A stretch of 64,000 bases of DNA from Catenulispora sp. EB89 (GCF_041261445.1 NZ_JBGCCU010000025.1:122562-186561); one strand, 5' to 3'; shown: positions 9,390 through 22,020, numbered from the stretch's first letter. Made by a program: numbers and translations. The notes: a model not told the origin generated them from the sequence alone.

Positions 9390-9810
9390 GCATGGACCGG
9401 CCGTCGCAGCGGTCGGAAACGCGGCGGGCACAGGGAGTAATGGTACGTACTTCAGTGCCTACTCCGTGGTCGGGATCCTCCTGCTCCTGGGAGTGGCCTT
9501 CGTGGCGACGGCGTTCGGGGCCAACCGCTTGTTAAGTCCTCACGCGCCGACCCCCGAGAAGCTTCTCACCTACGAATGCGGCGTCGACCCGGTCGGCGAG
9601 GGGTGGGCCCATACGCAGGTCCGCTATTACGTATATGCGTTCCTATACGCCATCTTCGCTGTAGACGCCGTATATCTGTTCCCCTGGGCGACCATCTTCG
9701 CGGCGCCCGGCTTCAAGGGGACGACGCTCGTGGAGATGTTCGTCTTCCTCGGCTTCCTGGCGGTCGGCTTGCTGTACGCCTACAAGAAGGGTGTGCTCGC
9801 ATGGCTGTAG
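9382..9810 (+). CDS. nuoA: NADH-quinone oxidoreductase subunit A (NuoA-type)
   Basis: A three-helix membrane subunit of complex I, 142 residues. [15 protein letters not shown] contains the conserved Glu/Cys of the loop that reaches towards the quinone site, and [12 protein letters not shown] is the second-helix signature. The N-terminus has about 25 extra residues before the first helix. This is the first gene of a cluster nuoABCHIJKLMN on this strand. It overlaps nuoB by 10 bp. It helps hold the membrane arm to the NuoB/quinone region. A palindrome covers its start codon. Confidence 0.93.
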   Translation: MTGHGPAVAAVGNAAGTGSNGTYFSAYSVVGILLLLGVAFVATAFGANRLLSPHAPTPEKLLTYECGVDPVGEGWAHTQVRYYVYAFLYAIFAVDAVYLFPWATIFAAPGFKGTTLVEMFVFLGFLAVGLLYAYKKGVLAWL

Positions 9811-10670
9811 ACCTCCCCATCCCGCGCGTAGGCGCCCCTGCGCAGAGCTCTGCAGAGGGAACCGGAGCGGCTCTGGGGCTCCTCAACAGTGCCGCCCCGG
9901 CGCCGATGCGCGTCGTCCTGAACTGGGGACGCCGCTACTCCCTCTGGGTCTTCAACTTCGGCCTGGCCTGCTGCGCGATCGAGTTCATCGCCACCTCCAT
10001 GGCCCGCCACGACTTCATCCGTCTGGGCGTCATCCCCTTCGCGCCGGGACCGCGGCAGGCGGACCTGATGGTCGTCTCCGGCACGGTCTCGGACAAGATG
10101 GCCCCGGCCGTGAAGCGCTTGTACGACCAGATGCCCGAACCCAAGTACGTGATCTCCTTCGGCTCCTGCGCCAACTGCGGGGGCCCGTACTGGGACTCGT
10201 ACTGCGTCACCAAGGGCGTCGATCAGGTCATCCCGGTGGACGTCTACGTACCGGGCTGTCCGCCGCGTCCTGAAGCGTTGCTTCAAGGAATCATTAAGCT
10301 GCAGGAAAAGATTGCAGCCGAAGATCTCTCGGCGCGCTATAGCGGACGCGACCCGCGGAACGCTCCGCGGCTTCCCTTTATGCGTCGCTCTCCTAAGCAT
10401 CTCTCCGCAGGGGCCACAGGCGCTACCGGCGCTAAGGGCTCCGCTCAGACGGTCGCGGACACGAAGACCATCGCGGACATCCTCGCGACGGCCCAGGCGC
10501 CGGTCTCTCTGCTCCCTCCGCGCGAGGACGCCCCGACGGTCCTCCTCCCGGTCGTGGAGAAGCCGAAGCCGCCGAAGCTCTTCTACCGCCGCTACCCGAA
10601 GGAGCTGCGGCGCTCCCGCGACATCGGTCTCAACATCCTCAACCAGAAGCCGGACGCCGACGATGACTGA
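9801..10670 (+). CDS. nuoB: NADH-quinone oxidoreductase subunit B (NuoB-type)
   Basis: NuoB binds the terminal [4Fe-4S] cluster N2 that reduces quinone. The 289-residue product has all four ligands: adjacent C57-C58 in LACCAIEF, C123 in [10 protein letters not shown] and C153 in VPGCPPRPE. The ATG at 9801 lies within the end of nuoA. Typical NuoB is 160-185 residues; here about 110 more follow the cluster domain, rich in Pro/Ala and charged residues with [19 protein letters not shown]. The tail may replace contacts normally made by subunits missing from this cluster. It overlaps nuoC by 8 bp. Confidence 0.93.
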   Translation: MAVDLPIPRVGAPAQSSAEGTGAALGLLNSAAPAPMRVVLNWGRRYSLWVFNFGLACCAIEFIATSMARHDFIRLGVIPFAPGPRQADLMVVSGTVSDKMAPAVKRLYDQMPEPKYVISFGSCANCGGPYWDSYCVTKGVDQVIPVDVYVPGCPPRPEALLQGIIKLQEKIAAEDLSARYSGRDPRNAPRLPFMRRSPKHLSAGATGATGAKGSAQTVADTKTIADILATAQAPVSLLPPREDAPTVLLPVVEKPKPPKLFYRRYPKELRRSRDIGLNILNQKPDADDD

Positions 10671-11289
10671 GACCGAGGCCTGGGACGACGTCCAGGAGAC
10701 CTTCGGCGAGCGGACCGTCACCGTCGCCTCCGAGAACTGGCTGGCGACCCTGGAGCGGGCCCACGGGTTCGGCTACACGTTCTTCGACTGGCTGACCGCG
10801 GTCGACGAGGAGGCCGCCGGGTTCGACGTCTTCGCGCACGTCGCCAAGGTCGAGGGCGACGACCGGGCGACCCGGCTGCTGATCAGGACCCGCATCCCGA
10901 AGGACAAGGCCGAGCTGCCCTCGGCCGTGCACGTCTACCGCGGTGCGAACTGGCACGAGCGCGAGACGTTCGAGATGTTCGGCATCACGTTCACCAACCA
11001 CCCGAACCTGGTCCCGCTGCTCCTGCCCGACGGCTTCGACGGGCATCCGCTGCGCAAGGACTTCGTGCTGGCCGCGCGGGTCGCCAAGGAGTGGCCGGGG
11101 GTCAAGGAGCCGGGGGAGGGCGGGCCTTCGCACGCGGCTCCGGCCGGGCGCGCGGCGCGCCGTCGGATGGTTCCGCCGGGCGTTCCGGACGGCTGGCTGA
11201 AGCCGTTGCCGGAGGACGAGCCCGCCGCGTCCGCCGGTTCCGCCGCGTCCGCCGAATCCGAGACCCCCGGACAGGAAGGCGGAGCATGA
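10663..11289 (+). CDS. nuoC: NADH-quinone oxidoreductase subunit C (NuoC-type)
   Basis: A 30-kDa-type subunit of complex I, 208 residues. The signature [16 protein letters not shown], then [22 protein letters not shown], is fully conserved. The C-terminal 60 residues are Pro/Ala-rich and not typical. The ATG at 10663 overlaps nuoB, and the stop overlaps the nuoH start (ATGA). In ordinary operons nuoD follows nuoC or is fused to it, but here the next gene is nuoH and there is no NuoD domain. NuoC would sit in the peripheral arm beside NuoB. Confidence 0.93.
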   Translation: MTETEAWDDVQETFGERTVTVASENWLATLERAHGFGYTFFDWLTAVDEEAAGFDVFAHVAKVEGDDRATRLLIRTRIPKDKAELPSAVHVYRGANWHERETFEMFGITFTNHPNLVPLLLPDGFDGHPLRKDFVLAARVAKEWPGVKEPGEGGPSHAAPAGRAARRRMVPPGVPDGWLKPLPEDEPAASAGSAASAESETPGQEGGA

Positions 11290-12254
11290 CCGTCACCGAC
11301 GCCGTCGTCCGGCTGGCCATCATCCTCGGCTTCTTCCTGGTCGTGCCGCTGGTCGTCGGCCAGATGGAGCACAAGGCCATGGCGCACATGCAGTCCCGCG
11401 TGGGGCCGATGTACGCCGGGGCCTTCCACGGCTGGGCGCAGCTCGTCGCGGACGGCGTGAAGTTCGCCCAGAAGGAGGACGTGGTCCCGGCCGCCGCCGA
11501 CCGCCGCGTGTTCCAGCTGGCACCGGCCGTCGCGCTGATCCCGTACCTGGTGGTGCTGGTGACGATCCCGATCGGGCCGGGCACGCAGGTCGGGCGGAAC
11601 CTGGACGCCGGGCTGTTCTTCGTGCTGGCGGTGATGGGCGTCGGCGTGCTGGGCTCGCTGATGGCCGGCTGGTCCAGCGCGAACAAGTACTCGCTGCTCG
11701 GCGGCATCCGCAGCGCGGCGCAGCTGATGGCGTACGAGCTGCCGATGATCCTGGCGGCGTCCTCGGTGGCGATGGCGGCCGGGACCCTGTCGCTGACCGG
11801 CATCGCCGAGGCCTGGCACTGGTACTGGCTGCCGTGGCAGCTGATGGGCCTGTTCGTGTTCTTCGTCTCGGGCCTGGCCGAGCTCCAGCGGCCGCCCTTC
11901 GACATGCCGGTGGCCGACTCCGAGATCATCTTCGGCGCCTACACCGAGTACACCGGCATCCGCTTCGCCCTGTTCCTGCTGGCCGAGTACGCGGGCATCG
12001 TCGTGCTGTCCCTGCTGACCGCGGTGCTGTTCCTCGGCGGCTGGAAGGGCCCGTTCTACTTCGGGCTCGGCGAGGCCGGCTTCGGCTGGTTCTGGACCCT
12101 GGCGAAGACCCTGGTGCTGGCCTTCCTGGTGATCTGGCTCCGGGTGAGCTACCCGCGCCTGCGCGAGGACCAGCTGCAGAAACTGGCGTGGACGACCCTG
12201 ATCCCCCTGGCGTTGGCGCAGATCGCGCTGACCGGAATCCTGAAGGTGGTCTGA
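11286..12254 (+). CDS. nuoH: NADH-quinone oxidoreductase subunit H (NuoH-type)
   Basis: The ND1-type membrane subunit that forms the quinone cavity, 322 residues with eight predicted helices. Diagnostic strings are [19 protein letters not shown] and [18 protein letters not shown], with conserved acidic residues in the latter and in [11 protein letters not shown]. The start ATG overlaps the nuoC stop (ATGA at 11286-11289), indicating coupled translation. It is followed after 5 bp by nuoI. All the residues I would expect for quinone-linked proton pumping are present. Confidence 0.94.
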   Translation: MTVTDAVVRLAIILGFFLVVPLVVGQMEHKAMAHMQSRVGPMYAGAFHGWAQLVADGVKFAQKEDVVPAAADRRVFQLAPAVALIPYLVVLVTIPIGPGTQVGRNLDAGLFFVLAVMGVGVLGSLMAGWSSANKYSLLGGIRSAAQLMAYELPMILAASSVAMAAGTLSLTGIAEAWHWYWLPWQLMGLFVFFVSGLAELQRPPFDMPVADSEIIFGAYTEYTGIRFALFLLAEYAGIVVLSLLTAVLFLGGWKGPFYFGLGEAGFGWFWTLAKTLVLAFLVIWLRVSYPRLREDQLQKLAWTTLIPLALAQIALTGILKVV

Positions 12255-12259
12255 ACCAG

Positions 12260-13972
12260 ATGAGCGCGGACAAGCGCGCCCTGCCCGGCGCCGGCCTGGC
12301 CAAGGGCCTGGCCACGACCCTGAAGACGATGACCCACCGCTCCGTCACGGCGCAGTACCCGGACGTGAAACCGGAGCTCCCACCCCGTTCCCGAGGCGTC
12401 ATCGCCCTGCTGGAGGAGAACTGCACCTCCTGCATGCTCTGCGCCCGCGAATGCCCCGACTGGTGCATCTACATCGACTCCCACAAGGAAGTCGTCCCCG
12501 CCACCGAACCGGGCCAGCGCGACCGCACCCGCAACGTCCTCGACCGCTTCGCGATCGACTACAGCCTGTGCATGTACTGCGGCATCTGCATCGAAGCCTG
12601 CCCCTTCGACGCCCTCTTCTGGTCCCCTGAGTTCGAGTACGCCGAATTCGACATCGTCGACCTCCTGCACGAGAAGGACCGCCTCCGCGACTGGATGTGG
12701 ACGGTCCCCCCACCGCCCTCGCACGCCGCCAACGCCGAGCCGCCGAAGGAGATCGCCGCCGCACAGAAGACGGTCGAGAAGCAGGCCGCAGCGGAGGCCA
12801 AGGCCGCAGCCGAGCGTGCGACGGCGGAGGCGACGGCGGCCGCGACGGCTCCGGCAGCGCCGACCGCCCCGACAGCGACCGCGCGGACCCAGCCGCTGCC
12901 GCGCCCCGAGGCGGCCGCGCCGAAGTCGGACGGCACGGTGCCACTGCCGAAGCCGGAGGTCGACGACACCACCGAGATCCCGAAGGTCACCGGACCCGAC
13001 GCGCTGACGGACACGACAGAGCTGCCGGTGGTCGAGGCGACGGAGCCTCGGGCGCAGGGTGGGGACGACTCGCAGCTTTCGGCGACGCTGGCTGCCGAGA
13101 TCGCTGCCGCTGAGGCTGCGGGCAAAGCGACGGGGACGCCGGCTGCTGAGGCCAAGACCCAGCCGATGCCGCAGATCAAGCCTGTCGCCGAAGCGCCGGC
13201 GGCCGAGACCCAGCCGTTGCCTCCCATCGAGCCCGGCGCCGAAGCACCGGCTGCCGACGCTAAGACGGAGCCGCTGCCGCAGATCAAGCCTGCCGCTGAA
13301 GCGCCCGCGGCCGAGACCCAGCCGTTGCCTCCCATCGAGCCCGGCGCCGAAGCACCGGCTGCCGAGGCCAAGACGGAGCCGATGCCGCTGATCGAGCAGG
13401 TCGCCCGGCCTGCCGCTGAAGCAGCGGCTGCCGCGGCGAAGACCGAGCCGCTGCCTCCGATTGAGCCCGCCGCCGAGGCTGAGGCTGAGTCGCCGGCTCC
13501 GATCGAGCCTGCTGCCGGAGCCGAGCCTGCCGCTGATGTACCGGCAGCTGAGGCCAAGACCGAGCCGCTGCCTCCGATTGAGCCCGGCGCCGAAGTTGCG
13601 CAAGAAGCCGCTTCCGAAGCACCGGTGGCCGAGGCCAAGACCCAGCCGATGCCGCCCGTCGCGCCCGCTGCCGAAGCCGCGCTGGAAGCTCCTGCCGAAG
13701 CGTCGGCTCCGAGCGAGCCTGCCGCCGAGCCGCAATCCAAGCCCGCACCTCGCTCCCGCAAGACCGCCGCGTCCAAGACCGCGAAGTCCACCGCCAAATC
13801 CACCCCCCGCCGTCCGCGCAAGACGGCGTCCCCTGGCACCTCCGACTCCGCCGAGTCCGCCCCGCCCAAGGCCCAGCGCCCCCGCAAATCCGCCGCACCC
13901 TCCGAGCCGCCGGCCCCGGACACGGACGCCAGCCCCGACACCGCCCCCGACACCCCGGAGGCCGCCGGATGA
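12260..13972 (+). CDS. nuoI: NuoI-type ferredoxin subunit with very long repeat tail
   Basis: Residues 45-120 carry two complete [4Fe-4S] motifs: C55-x2-C58-x2-C61-x3-C65 and C104-x2-C107-x2-C110-x3-C114. This is the NuoI/ND8 domain that passes electrons to NuoB. Normal NuoI is 160-220 residues; this one has 570. Beyond about residue 165 comes an Ala/Glu/Pro-rich region with many imperfect units such as [18 protein letters not shown] (about 290-490). It ends in a basic Lys/Ala/Pro tail like histone H1 (about 495-570) with [13 protein letters not shown]. The stop overlaps nuoJ as ATGA, so the tail is truly translated rather than a missed stop. Its role is unknown. Confidence 0.92.
   Translation: MSADKRALPGAGLAKGLATTLKTMTHRSVTAQYPDVKPELPPRSRGVIALLEENCTSCMLCARECPDWCIYIDSHKEVVPATEPGQRDRTRNVLDRFAIDYSLCMYCGICIEACPFDALFWSPEFEYAEFDIVDLLHEKDRLRDWMWTVPPPPSHAANAEPPKEIAAAQKTVEKQAAAEAKAAAERATAEATAAATAPAAPTAPTATARTQPLPRPEAAAPKSDGTVPLPKPEVDDTTEIPKVTGPDALTDTTELPVVEATEPRAQGGDDSQLSATLAAEIAAAEAAGKATGTPAAEAKTQPMPQIKPVAEAPAAETQPLPPIEPGAEAPAADAKTEPLPQIKPAAEAPAAETQPLPPIEPGAEAPAAEAKTEPMPLIEQVARPAAEAAAAAAKTEPLPPIEPAAEAEAESPAPIEPAAGAEPAADVPAAEAKTEPLPPIEPGAEVAQEAASEAPVAEAKTQPMPPVAPAAEAALEAPAEASAPSEPAAEPQSKPAPRSRKTAASKTAKSTAKSTPRRPRKTASPGTSDSAESAPPKAQRPRKSAAPSEPPAPDTDASPDTAPDTPEAAG
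13140..13720 (+). repeat. Degenerate tandem repeats in the nuoI tail
   Basis: Repeats of roughly 45-65 bp encode variants of [18 protein letters not shown] and [18 protein letters not shown]. About eight copies are visible, with alternating QIKP and PIEP versions. Nucleotide identity between neighbouring copies is high (for example 13200-13260 and 13315-13375), which points to recent unequal exchange. Confidence 0.8.
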
Positions 13973-14529
13973 CCGCCACGCGCGCCTTGAGCTCCACCAC
14001 CGGGGTGGAGATCACGTTCGTCCTCGTCGGGTTGCTGACCTTCGGGGCCGCGATCCTCACCGTGACCGTGCGGAACCTCGTGCACGCCGCGCTCTGGCTC
14101 GTCGTCGCGCTTGGTGGGCTCGCCGGCTGCTATCTGCTGCTCGCCGCCGAGTTCGTGGCGTGGGTGCAGGTGCTCATCTACGTCGGGGCCGTCGCCGTGC
14201 TGTTGCTCTTCGGGTTGATGCTCACGCGGGCGCCGATCGGGCGTACCACCGAGCTGGACTCCGGCAATCGGTGGGCTGCCGCGGTGGTGGGGCTCGCGAC
14301 CGCCGGGGTGTTGGTCAGCGTCGTCGGCGATGCCGTGCGGACGACGTGGTTCGATCCGCGCCAGGCCGTCGTCAACGGCACCGCCAAGGCCGTCGGTTCC
14401 AGCCTGTTCCGCTACTGGGTGCTGCCCTTCGAGCTCCTGTCGGTGCTCCTGCTGGCCGCGCTGGTCGGGGCGATCGTCCTGTCGCGGCGTGACGTGTCCG
14501 ACGACGCCGAGACGGAGGCCGGAGCCTGA
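13969..14529 (+). CDS. nuoJ: NADH-quinone oxidoreductase subunit J (NuoJ-type)
   Basis: An ND6-type membrane subunit, 186 residues with five predicted helices. The family strings [49 protein letters not shown] are recognisable in order across residues 40-85. The ATG at 13969 overlaps the nuoI stop. One base separates it from nuoK. It forms part of the first proton channel and the hinge next to NuoH. The C-terminus is short and acidic. Confidence 0.93.
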   Translation: MTATRALSSTTGVEITFVLVGLLTFGAAILTVTVRNLVHAALWLVVALGGLAGCYLLLAAEFVAWVQVLIYVGAVAVLLLFGLMLTRAPIGRTTELDSGNRWAAAVVGLATAGVLVSVVGDAVRTTWFDPRQAVVNGTAKAVGSSLFRYWVLPFELLSVLLLAALVGAIVLSRRDVSDDAETEAGA

Positions 14530-14530
14530 C

Positions 14531-14956
14531 ATGCACGCCATCTACCCCCTCACCCTCGCCGCGCTCCTCTTCGCGGTCGGCGTCTACGGCGTCCTCGCAC
14601 GCCGCAACGCGGTGGCCGTCCTCATGGCGATCGAGCTCCTCCTGAACGCGGTCAACCTCAACCTCGTCACGTTCTCCAGCCTCCTGCGCGATCAGTACGG
14701 CATGGGCCAGGTCTTCACGATCTTCCTCATCACCGTCGCCGCCGCCGAGACCGGCCTGGGCCTGGCCATCGTCCTGCTCCTCTACCGCAACCGCGGCACG
14801 GCGGCCATCGACGACGCCCGCGAGCTCGGCGAGGACGGCGCCCTCGGTCTCAAGCGGGTCCCGCCGCAGGCCGACGGTGACGGAACCGACGCCAACGCCA
14901 ACGCTGACAACGCCCCCACCACAGCCGCCCGAACCCCCAAGGCGGTGACCAAATGA
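14531..14956 (+). CDS. nuoK: NADH-quinone oxidoreductase subunit K (NuoK-type)
   Basis: An ND4L-type three-helix subunit. The core is about 95 residues, with [25 protein letters not shown] holding the conserved membrane Glu and [18 protein letters not shown] holding the second one. A 45-residue hydrophilic tail (Asp/Asn/Ala-rich, to 141 residues) is unusual, because NuoK normally stops after the third helix. This is one of several subunits in the cluster with added low-complexity tails. It overlaps nuoL through ATGA at 14953-14956. Confidence 0.93.
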   Translation: MHAIYPLTLAALLFAVGVYGVLARRNAVAVLMAIELLLNAVNLNLVTFSSLLRDQYGMGQVFTIFLITVAAAETGLGLAIVLLLYRNRGTAAIDDARELGEDGALGLKRVPPQADGDGTDANANADNAPTTAARTPKAVTK

Positions 14957-17151
14957 GCACCCTGGCTCTCTGGATCCCCCTCCTCCCCCTGCTCTCCGCC
15001 GCGGCCCTCGCGGCGGTCTCGCTGTCCGGCCGGGGCCGCCGAACGGTCCCCGCCCTGGCCGTCCTCCCCATCGCCGCCGCGGCCGTCCTCACCTTCGTCG
15101 TCCTGTTCGGCCACGGCACCGGCGCCGCCACCGAGTCCCGCGTCCGCTACGCCGCGACCGGCGGCCCCGAGCTCTGGCTCGGCGCCCGCGTCGACGGCCT
15201 GGCGGCCCTGATCGCGGTCCTGGTCGGCGTCGTGGCCACCGCGGTTCAGCTCTACTCGGTCAGCTACATGGCCCACGAGGAGCGCTACACCTCCTACTCC
15301 GCCCTGATCTCGCTGTTCACGGCGGCGATGCTGGTCGTCGTCTACTCCACCGACCTGCTCGTCCTGCTGGTCGGCTGGGAGATCATGGGCGCCTGCTCCT
15401 ACTTCCTGATCGGCCACCACTGGGAGCGCCCCGAGGCCCGCGGCGCCAGCATCAAGGCCTTCCTCGTCACCAAGTTCGGCGACGTCCCCTTCCTGCTGGG
15501 CATCCTGTTCCTGGCGCACGGCGCGGGCACCTTCCGCGTCCAGCCGATCCTGCAGCACGCGATCCAGCAGGGCGGCCACGGCTACACCGCCGCCGGCGCG
15601 ATCCTGCTGATCGGCGGCGTCATGGGCAAGAGCGCGCAGATCCCGCTCCAGACCTGGCTCCCCGACGCGATGGCCGGCCCGACGCCCATTAGCGCCCTGA
15701 TCCACGCGGCCACCATGGTCGCAGCCGGCGTCTACGTCGTGGCCCGCCTCTACCCGGTGTTCCTGGTGACGCCGGCCGCCTTGTGGATCCTCGCGATCGC
15801 GGCCACCCTCACCGCCGTGACGGCCGCGCTCTCCGCCTTCGCGCAGCGCGACCTCAAGCGCATCCTCGCCTACTCCACCGTCAGCCAGCTCGCGCTGATG
15901 GTCGCGGCGCTCGCGGCCGGCGGCCGGGACGCGGCGGTCTTCCACCTGATGTCGCACGGCGGATTCAAAGCCCTGCTGTTCCTCGGCGCCGGCGTCATCA
16001 TCCACAAGGCCGGAACCGGCGATGTGGACGAGCTCAACACCCAGAACCTGCGCCGCAAACTGCCGGTCACGTTCATCACCATGACGATCGGCCTCGCGGC
16101 GCTCGCCGGCGTCCCGCCCTTCTCAGGGTTCTTCTCCAAGGAGTCGATCGCCGGCGCGGCCTATGACACCGCGACGCACAGCGGCCCGACCAAGTCCCTC
16201 CTCGGCGTCACGCCCCCGGCCGGCATCGGCTGGCTGGTCCTCGTCGCCACGCTCCTGACCGGCTTCCTCACCGCCGCCTACGCCCTGCGCACCTGGCTGA
16301 TGCTCTTCGGCCCGCTGGAACGCGGCTGGTTCCGGTCGGCCGTCGAGATCTCGCAACGCCAGCCGCAGGCCGTGGCACCGGCCGGCGCGAGTGAAGGCGT
16401 GGTCAAGGCCGAAGCCGAACCCGAAGCCGCGACCCCGACGGCGGCCGAGACCGCCGCGGGCAGCGAGTGGGCCCTGGAAGCGCTGGTCGCGGAGTCGATC
16501 CGGGAAAAGACAGCCGCCGAGGTCGCCGCAGCCAACGAAGCCAGCGAAGTCGCCAACGCCAAGACCAAGACCAAGGCCAGAACCGGCCCCGAAGCACCAC
16601 GCGCCGAACTCCTCCCGCTGGTCGTCCTCGCCGCGGTCACCACGGTGTTCGGCTTCGCCGGCCTGAACCTCGGCTGGTTCGCCTCGTGGCTCGGCGACGC
16701 CGACGGCAACGCCTACCGCGCCAAGGCGGCCGAAGCGGGCAAGCTCATCCAGCCCGCCGACGCCTACCACCTCGGCCCGGGCCTCCTGTCGATCCTCCTG
16801 GCGCTGCTCGCCCTGGTCCTCGGCCTCGGCGTGGTCTTCGTCGCCGCGCGCGCCAAGCCCGGCACGGATCCGAACCACATTCTCGGCTTCCTGCGCAAAC
16901 CGGCCTTCCTCGGCTTCCGCGCCGACGACCTCCAGGACGCGGTCGTGGTCCGCCCGACGCAGGCCGCCGCGGACGCCGTCGGCTTCCTCGACACCGAAGT
17001 CGTGGACGCCTACGTCCGTGGCAGCGGGCACGCGGCCCGCCTGCTCGGCGAGGGGCTGCGCCGACTCCAGACCGGCAACGTCCAGCTCTACCTGACCGGG
17101 GTGCTGACCGGAGTCGTCGTCATCGCCGCCGCCCTCGGATTCGGAAGGTAG
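14953..17151 (+). CDS. nuoL: NADH-quinone oxidoreductase subunit L (NuoL-type)
   Basis: The distal antiporter-like subunit of complex I, 732 residues. Hallmarks include [45 protein letters not shown] and the lateral amphipathic helix region near the C-terminus. Between the helices at about residue 460 and 553 is a hydrophilic Ala/Glu/Lys-rich insertion with [20 protein letters not shown], absent from ordinary NuoL. It should lie in a loop exposed to the cytoplasm. The gene starts inside nuoK and is followed by nuoM after 8 bp. It pumps protons together with NuoM and NuoN. Confidence 0.93.
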   Translation: MSTLALWIPLLPLLSAAALAAVSLSGRGRRTVPALAVLPIAAAAVLTFVVLFGHGTGAATESRVRYAATGGPELWLGARVDGLAALIAVLVGVVATAVQLYSVSYMAHEERYTSYSALISLFTAAMLVVVYSTDLLVLLVGWEIMGACSYFLIGHHWERPEARGASIKAFLVTKFGDVPFLLGILFLAHGAGTFRVQPILQHAIQQGGHGYTAAGAILLIGGVMGKSAQIPLQTWLPDAMAGPTPISALIHAATMVAAGVYVVARLYPVFLVTPAALWILAIAATLTAVTAALSAFAQRDLKRILAYSTVSQLALMVAALAAGGRDAAVFHLMSHGGFKALLFLGAGVIIHKAGTGDVDELNTQNLRRKLPVTFITMTIGLAALAGVPPFSGFFSKESIAGAAYDTATHSGPTKSLLGVTPPAGIGWLVLVATLLTGFLTAAYALRTWLMLFGPLERGWFRSAVEISQRQPQAVAPAGASEGVVKAEAEPEAATPTAAETAAGSEWALEALVAESIREKTAAEVAAANEASEVANAKTKTKARTGPEAPRAELLPLVVLAAVTTVFGFAGLNLGWFASWLGDADGNAYRAKAAEAGKLIQPADAYHLGPGLLSILLALLALVLGLGVVFVAARAKPGTDPNHILGFLRKPAFLGFRADDLQDAVVVRPTQAAADAVGFLDTEVVDAYVRGSGHAARLLGEGLRRLQTGNVQLYLTGVLTGVVVIAAALGFGR

Positions 17152-17159
17152 GGAACGGG

Positions 17160-18674
<1,515 letters not shown>

Positions 18675-18675
18675 C

Positions 18676-20202
18676 GTGACGATCTCCTCCCTGGTCCAGA
18701 ACGTTTCGTACGCGCAGATCGCCGCGCCGCTGATCGTCGCGGCGGGGGCGGTGGCGGTGCTGGTGGCGGAGGTGTTCCTGCCGCCGAAGCGGAAGCAGCT
18801 GGTGTCGTGGCTGTCGCTGGTGGTGCTCGCCGGGGCCGCGGCTCCGGACATCGCCTTGTGGCCGGGGCGGACGACCGGGACGTTCTGCATGCCGCAGAGC
18901 GCGGCCGGGCTGTATTCGCTGGGCGTCGGCGAGCCGCACGGGATGCCGAGTACGTGTTCGTACGTCGCCGACCGGTTCGCGCTGATCTTCCAGTTCATCG
19001 CCCTGGCCGGGGCGTTCATCGTGGTGCTGATGTCGGTCTCGTCGATGCGGCGGGACCGGATCCCGACCGGCGAGTACCACTTCCTGCTGCTGTCCTCAGT
19101 GGCCGGGGTGCTGGTGCTGGCGGCGTCGCGGGACCTGATCACGCTGACCATCGCGCTGGAGACGGTGTCGCTGCCGGCGTTCGCGCTGGTCGGGTTGAAG
19201 CGGTGGAGCGGGCGGTCGTCCGAGGCGGCCCTGAAGTTCTTCCTGGTGTCGGTGGCCTCGACGGCGGTGATGCTGTTCGGGATCAGCCTGGTGTACGGGG
19301 CGACGGGGAACGTGCACTTCGGGCCGGTCGCGCTGCACCTGCACGCGCTGGCCGGGGCGTCCGGCGGAACCAGCGGGCCGATCCGGCACCTGGCGTACCT
19401 CGGGGTCGGGATGACGCTGGTCGGCTTCGGCTTCAAGGTGTCGGCGGTGCCGTTCCACTTCTGGACGCCGGACACCTACGCCGGCGCACCGGTACCGGTC
19501 GCGGCGTACCTGTCGGTGGTGTCGAAGGCGGCGGGCTTCGCCGGGCTGATCCTGTTGACGGGGACGGCATTCAGCCCCCTGCTGGACAAGACCGGCCCGC
19601 TGCTGGCGGTCCTGGCCGCGCTGACGATGTCGCTCGGCAACCTGGTCGCGCTGCGCCAACGGGACGCGGTGCGCCTGCTGGCCTGGTCGACGATCGGGCA
19701 GGCGGGGTACATCCTGGTGCCGCTCGCGGCACACGATTCGGTCTCGTACACCAAGCACATCAACGCCTCGGTGGCGTACATCATCATGTACGCGGCGATG
19801 AACCTCGGCGCCTTCGCGGTGGTGCACTCGGTGCAAGGGACGAGCCTGGACGGCTACCGCGGACTGGCGAAGACGCGGCCGCTGGCGTCGGCGGCGCTGG
19901 CCTTCTTCCTGCTGTGCCTGGCCGGACTGCCGCCGGGACTGATGGGGCTGTTCGCGAAGGTGGCGGTGTTCGGCGCGGCGGCGGGCTCACACCTGGTGTG
20001 GCTCGCGGTGGTGATGGCGGTGAACGTGGTGATCGCGCTGTACTACTACCTGAGCTGGACCGCGCGGCTGTTCGCGGCGCCGGACGCGGCCACCGCGGCC
20101 GTCGGCCGGTCGCCGGTCACGCTGCGGTTCGCGATCGGGCTGACGGTGCTGGCGGCGGTGCTGTTCTCGGTGTGGCCGCAGTCGGCGTTGGGGGCGTTTT
20201 AG
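18676..20202 (+). CDS. nuoN: NADH-quinone oxidoreductase subunit N (NuoN-type)
   Basis: The third antiporter-like subunit, 508 residues, starting with GTG 1 bp after nuoM. It contains ITLTIALETVSLPAFALVGLKRW, FKVSAVPFHFWTPDTYAGAPVPVAAYLSVVSKAAGF (conserved Lys residues of the channel) and LAWSTIGQAGYILVPLA. It is the last gene of the cluster; htpX follows on the opposite strand with only 27 bp between stops. NuoD, E, F and G are not encoded in this window. Confidence 0.94.
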   Translation: MTISSLVQNVSYAQIAAPLIVAAGAVAVLVAEVFLPPKRKQLVSWLSLVVLAGAAAPDIALWPGRTTGTFCMPQSAAGLYSLGVGEPHGMPSTCSYVADRFALIFQFIALAGAFIVVLMSVSSMRRDRIPTGEYHFLLLSSVAGVLVLAASRDLITLTIALETVSLPAFALVGLKRWSGRSSEAALKFFLVSVASTAVMLFGISLVYGATGNVHFGPVALHLHALAGASGGTSGPIRHLAYLGVGMTLVGFGFKVSAVPFHFWTPDTYAGAPVPVAAYLSVVSKAAGFAGLILLTGTAFSPLLDKTGPLLAVLAALTMSLGNLVALRQRDAVRLLAWSTIGQAGYILVPLAAHDSVSYTKHINASVAYIIMYAAMNLGAFAVVHSVQGTSLDGYRGLAKTRPLASAALAFFLLCLAGLPPGLMGLFAKVAVFGAAAGSHLVWLAVVMAVNVVIALYYYLSWTARLFAAPDAATAAVGRSPVTLRFAIGLTVLAAVLFSVWPQSALGAF

Positions 20203-20229
20203 GCGCGCCGCCGCCAACCCCCAGCGCCC

Positions 20230-21111
20230 CTACCGCAAACTCTCCCCGGCGATCTGCTCCAACCGCCGCACCCGGTCCGGAATCGGCGGGTGCGTCGAGA
20301 ACAGCCGCGACATCCCCGCGCCCTGGAACGGGTTCGCGATCATCATCGAACTGGTGGTCATCAGCTCCGGCTCCGGCGCCAGCGGCCGGGCCTGCGTGCC
20401 GCGCTCCAGCTTCACCAGTGCCGAGGCCAGGGCCAGTGGGTCGTTCGTGAGGCGGGCGCCGGAGGCGTCGGCCTGGTACTCGCGGGAGCGGCCGATGGCC
20501 AGCTGGATCATCGAGGCCGCCAGCGGGCCCAGGAACATGATGGCGAGCATGCCGACCAGGCCGGGGCCGTCGTCGTCCTCGGAGCGGCCGACCGGGATCA
20601 GCCAGGCCAGGTTCACCAGCCACATGATGGCGCTGGCCAGGGCGCCGGCGATGGAGGCGATGAGGATGTCGCGGTTGTAGACATGCGACAGTTCGTGGCC
20701 CAGGACGCCGCGGAGCTCGCGCTCGTTGAGCAGGTCCAGGATGCCGGTCGTGCAGCACACGGCGGCGTGCTGGGGGTTGCGGCCGGTGGCGAAGGCGTTG
20801 GGGGCGTCGGTGTGGGAGATGTACAAGCGCGGCATGGGCTGGCGGGACTGCGTCGACAGTTCGCGGACGATGCGGTACATCGCCGGCTGCTCGACCTCGC
20901 TGACCGGCTGGGCGCGCATGGAGCGCAGCGCCATCTTGTCGCTGTTCCAGTACGCGTAGGCGTTGGTGCCGACCGCGATGAGCAGCGCGAACGTGACACC
21001 GGTCCGACCCCAGAAGCTGCCGACGCCGACGATGACCGCCGAAAGCAGACCCATCAGTGCCGCGGTTTTCACGGCGTTGTGGCGCCCATGGAGATGCGTG
21101 GTCGATGTCAT
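20230..21111 (-). CDS. htpX: Membrane zinc metalloprotease HtpX
   Basis: An M48-family protease that degrades damaged membrane proteins. The 293-residue product has two N-terminal helices, the zinc motif HELSH (H139-E140-x2-H143) followed by VYNRDIL, a further pair of helices, and the third-ligand region [11 protein letters not shown]. The ATG at 21111 is preceded by AAGGAC. The open frame extends further upstream without homology. It lies convergent with nuoN. An htpX neighbour for a partial nuo cluster is, as I recall, also seen in streptomycetes, which supports shared ancestry of the region. Confidence 0.93.
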   Translation of the reverse strand: MTSTTHLHGRHNAVKTAALMGLLSAVIVGVGSFWGRTGVTFALLIAVGTNAYAYWNSDKMALRSMRAQPVSEVEQPAMYRIVRELSTQSRQPMPRLYISHTDAPNAFATGRNPQHAAVCCTTGILDLLNERELRGVLGHELSHVYNRDILIASIAGALASAIMWLVNLAWLIPVGRSEDDDGPGLVGMLAIMFLGPLAASMIQLAIGRSREYQADASGARLTNDPLALASALVKLERGTQARPLAPEPELMTTSSMMIANPFQGAGMSRLFSTHPPIPDRVRRLEQIAGESLR

Positions 21112-21230
21112 CGACGTCCTTGCCCGTTTTCCCTCGTCCTTGCCCTTCCCCCTCAGTCCAACGTAGGTGAAGATCTCCGGGGTTCCCGGGGCGCTGGGCC
21201 GGGCGGGTGAGGCGGGCGGGGCGGGAGCGG

Positions 21231-21968
21231 CTAAACCGCCAGATCCCGGGAGGTGAAACGGGCCCAGGCCAGGGAGACGGCGACCACCGCGTAGCCGGCC
21301 TGGAGCCACAGGCTGTGCGAGATCGTGCCCCAGTAGACAGGTGTGCGAAGCAGGTCGGCGAAGGCCAGCCAGTCGAAGGAGAACAGCCAGGGCTGCAGCG
21401 GGCTCAGCTGCGGGATCGAGCCGGCTATCTCCGCGACGACGATCAGCCCGATCGTCCCGGCCAGCGCCGTGGCGGGGGAGTCGGTAAGCGTCGAGATGGT
21501 CAGCCCGAGGACCGCGACGCCGGCCATGCAGCAGGTCACGACCCCCGCGATGAGCACCGCACGCCCGAACGCCGCGCCCAGCGGGATCGTCGCCCCGCTG
21601 AGCATCGTCACGGCCCGCATCGGGAACAGCGCCGCGCCGGTCGCCAGCGCCGACAGCGTCACCGTGCACGTCGCCGCCACCGCGTAGACGACCGCTGCGA
21701 CGAGCTTGGCCGCCAGCAGCCGCGTCCGGCCCACCGGCCACGCCAGCACGGTCCGCAGCGTCCCATCGGCGGCGTCCCCGGCCACCTGGTCCGCGGCGAC
21801 CACGCCGACCGCCACCGGCAGGAACAGCGGCACCATCAGCGCCAGCGACGCGAAGAGCAGGAACAGGCCGTTGCCGGCGACCTGGTTCAGCATCCCGGTG
21901 CCGCTCCCGGCCCCGAGCCCGGACACCCGGATCGACACCCCGAGCAGTACCGGAACCACCGCGAGCAC
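21231..21968 (-). CDS. ABC-2-type transporter permease
   Basis: A membrane permease with six predicted helices, at least 245 residues. [41 protein letters not shown] is characteristic of ABC-2 permeases of the NatB/YhaP type. The first ATG/GTG/TTG in frame is GTG at 21966-21968, but family-like sequence continues upstream as [17 protein letters not shown] to about 22020, where only ATT (22028), ATC or CTG codons could start. No ATP-binding subunit is next to it. The preceding gene is the LolA-like protein, whose stop lies at 22021-22023. In related clusters I remember, an ATPase lies between these two. Confidence 0.78.
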   Translation of the reverse strand: MLAVVPVLLGVSIRVSGLGAGSGTGMLNQVAGNGLFLLFASLALMVPLFLPVAVGVVAADQVAGDAADGTLRTVLAWPVGRTRLLAAKLVAAVVYAVAATCTVTLSALATGAALFPMRAVTMLSGATIPLGAAFGRAVLIAGVVTCCMAGVAVLGLTISTLTDSPATALAGTIGLIVVAEIAGSIPQLSPLQPWLFSFDWLAFADLLRTPVYWGTISHSLWLQAGYAVVAVSLAWARFTSRDLAV

Positions 21969-22020
21969 CGCGAGGATCAGCAGATTGCGACGCCGGCGGA
22001 AGGTCAGGGCCAGCTCGATG

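Noticed and set aside
12559..14541. A 660-residue minus-strand open frame opposite nuoI and nuoJ
   Set aside because: Ala/Ser/Gly-rich shadow of the nuoI repeats. The plus-strand frame has Fe-S motifs and exact overlaps with nuoJ.
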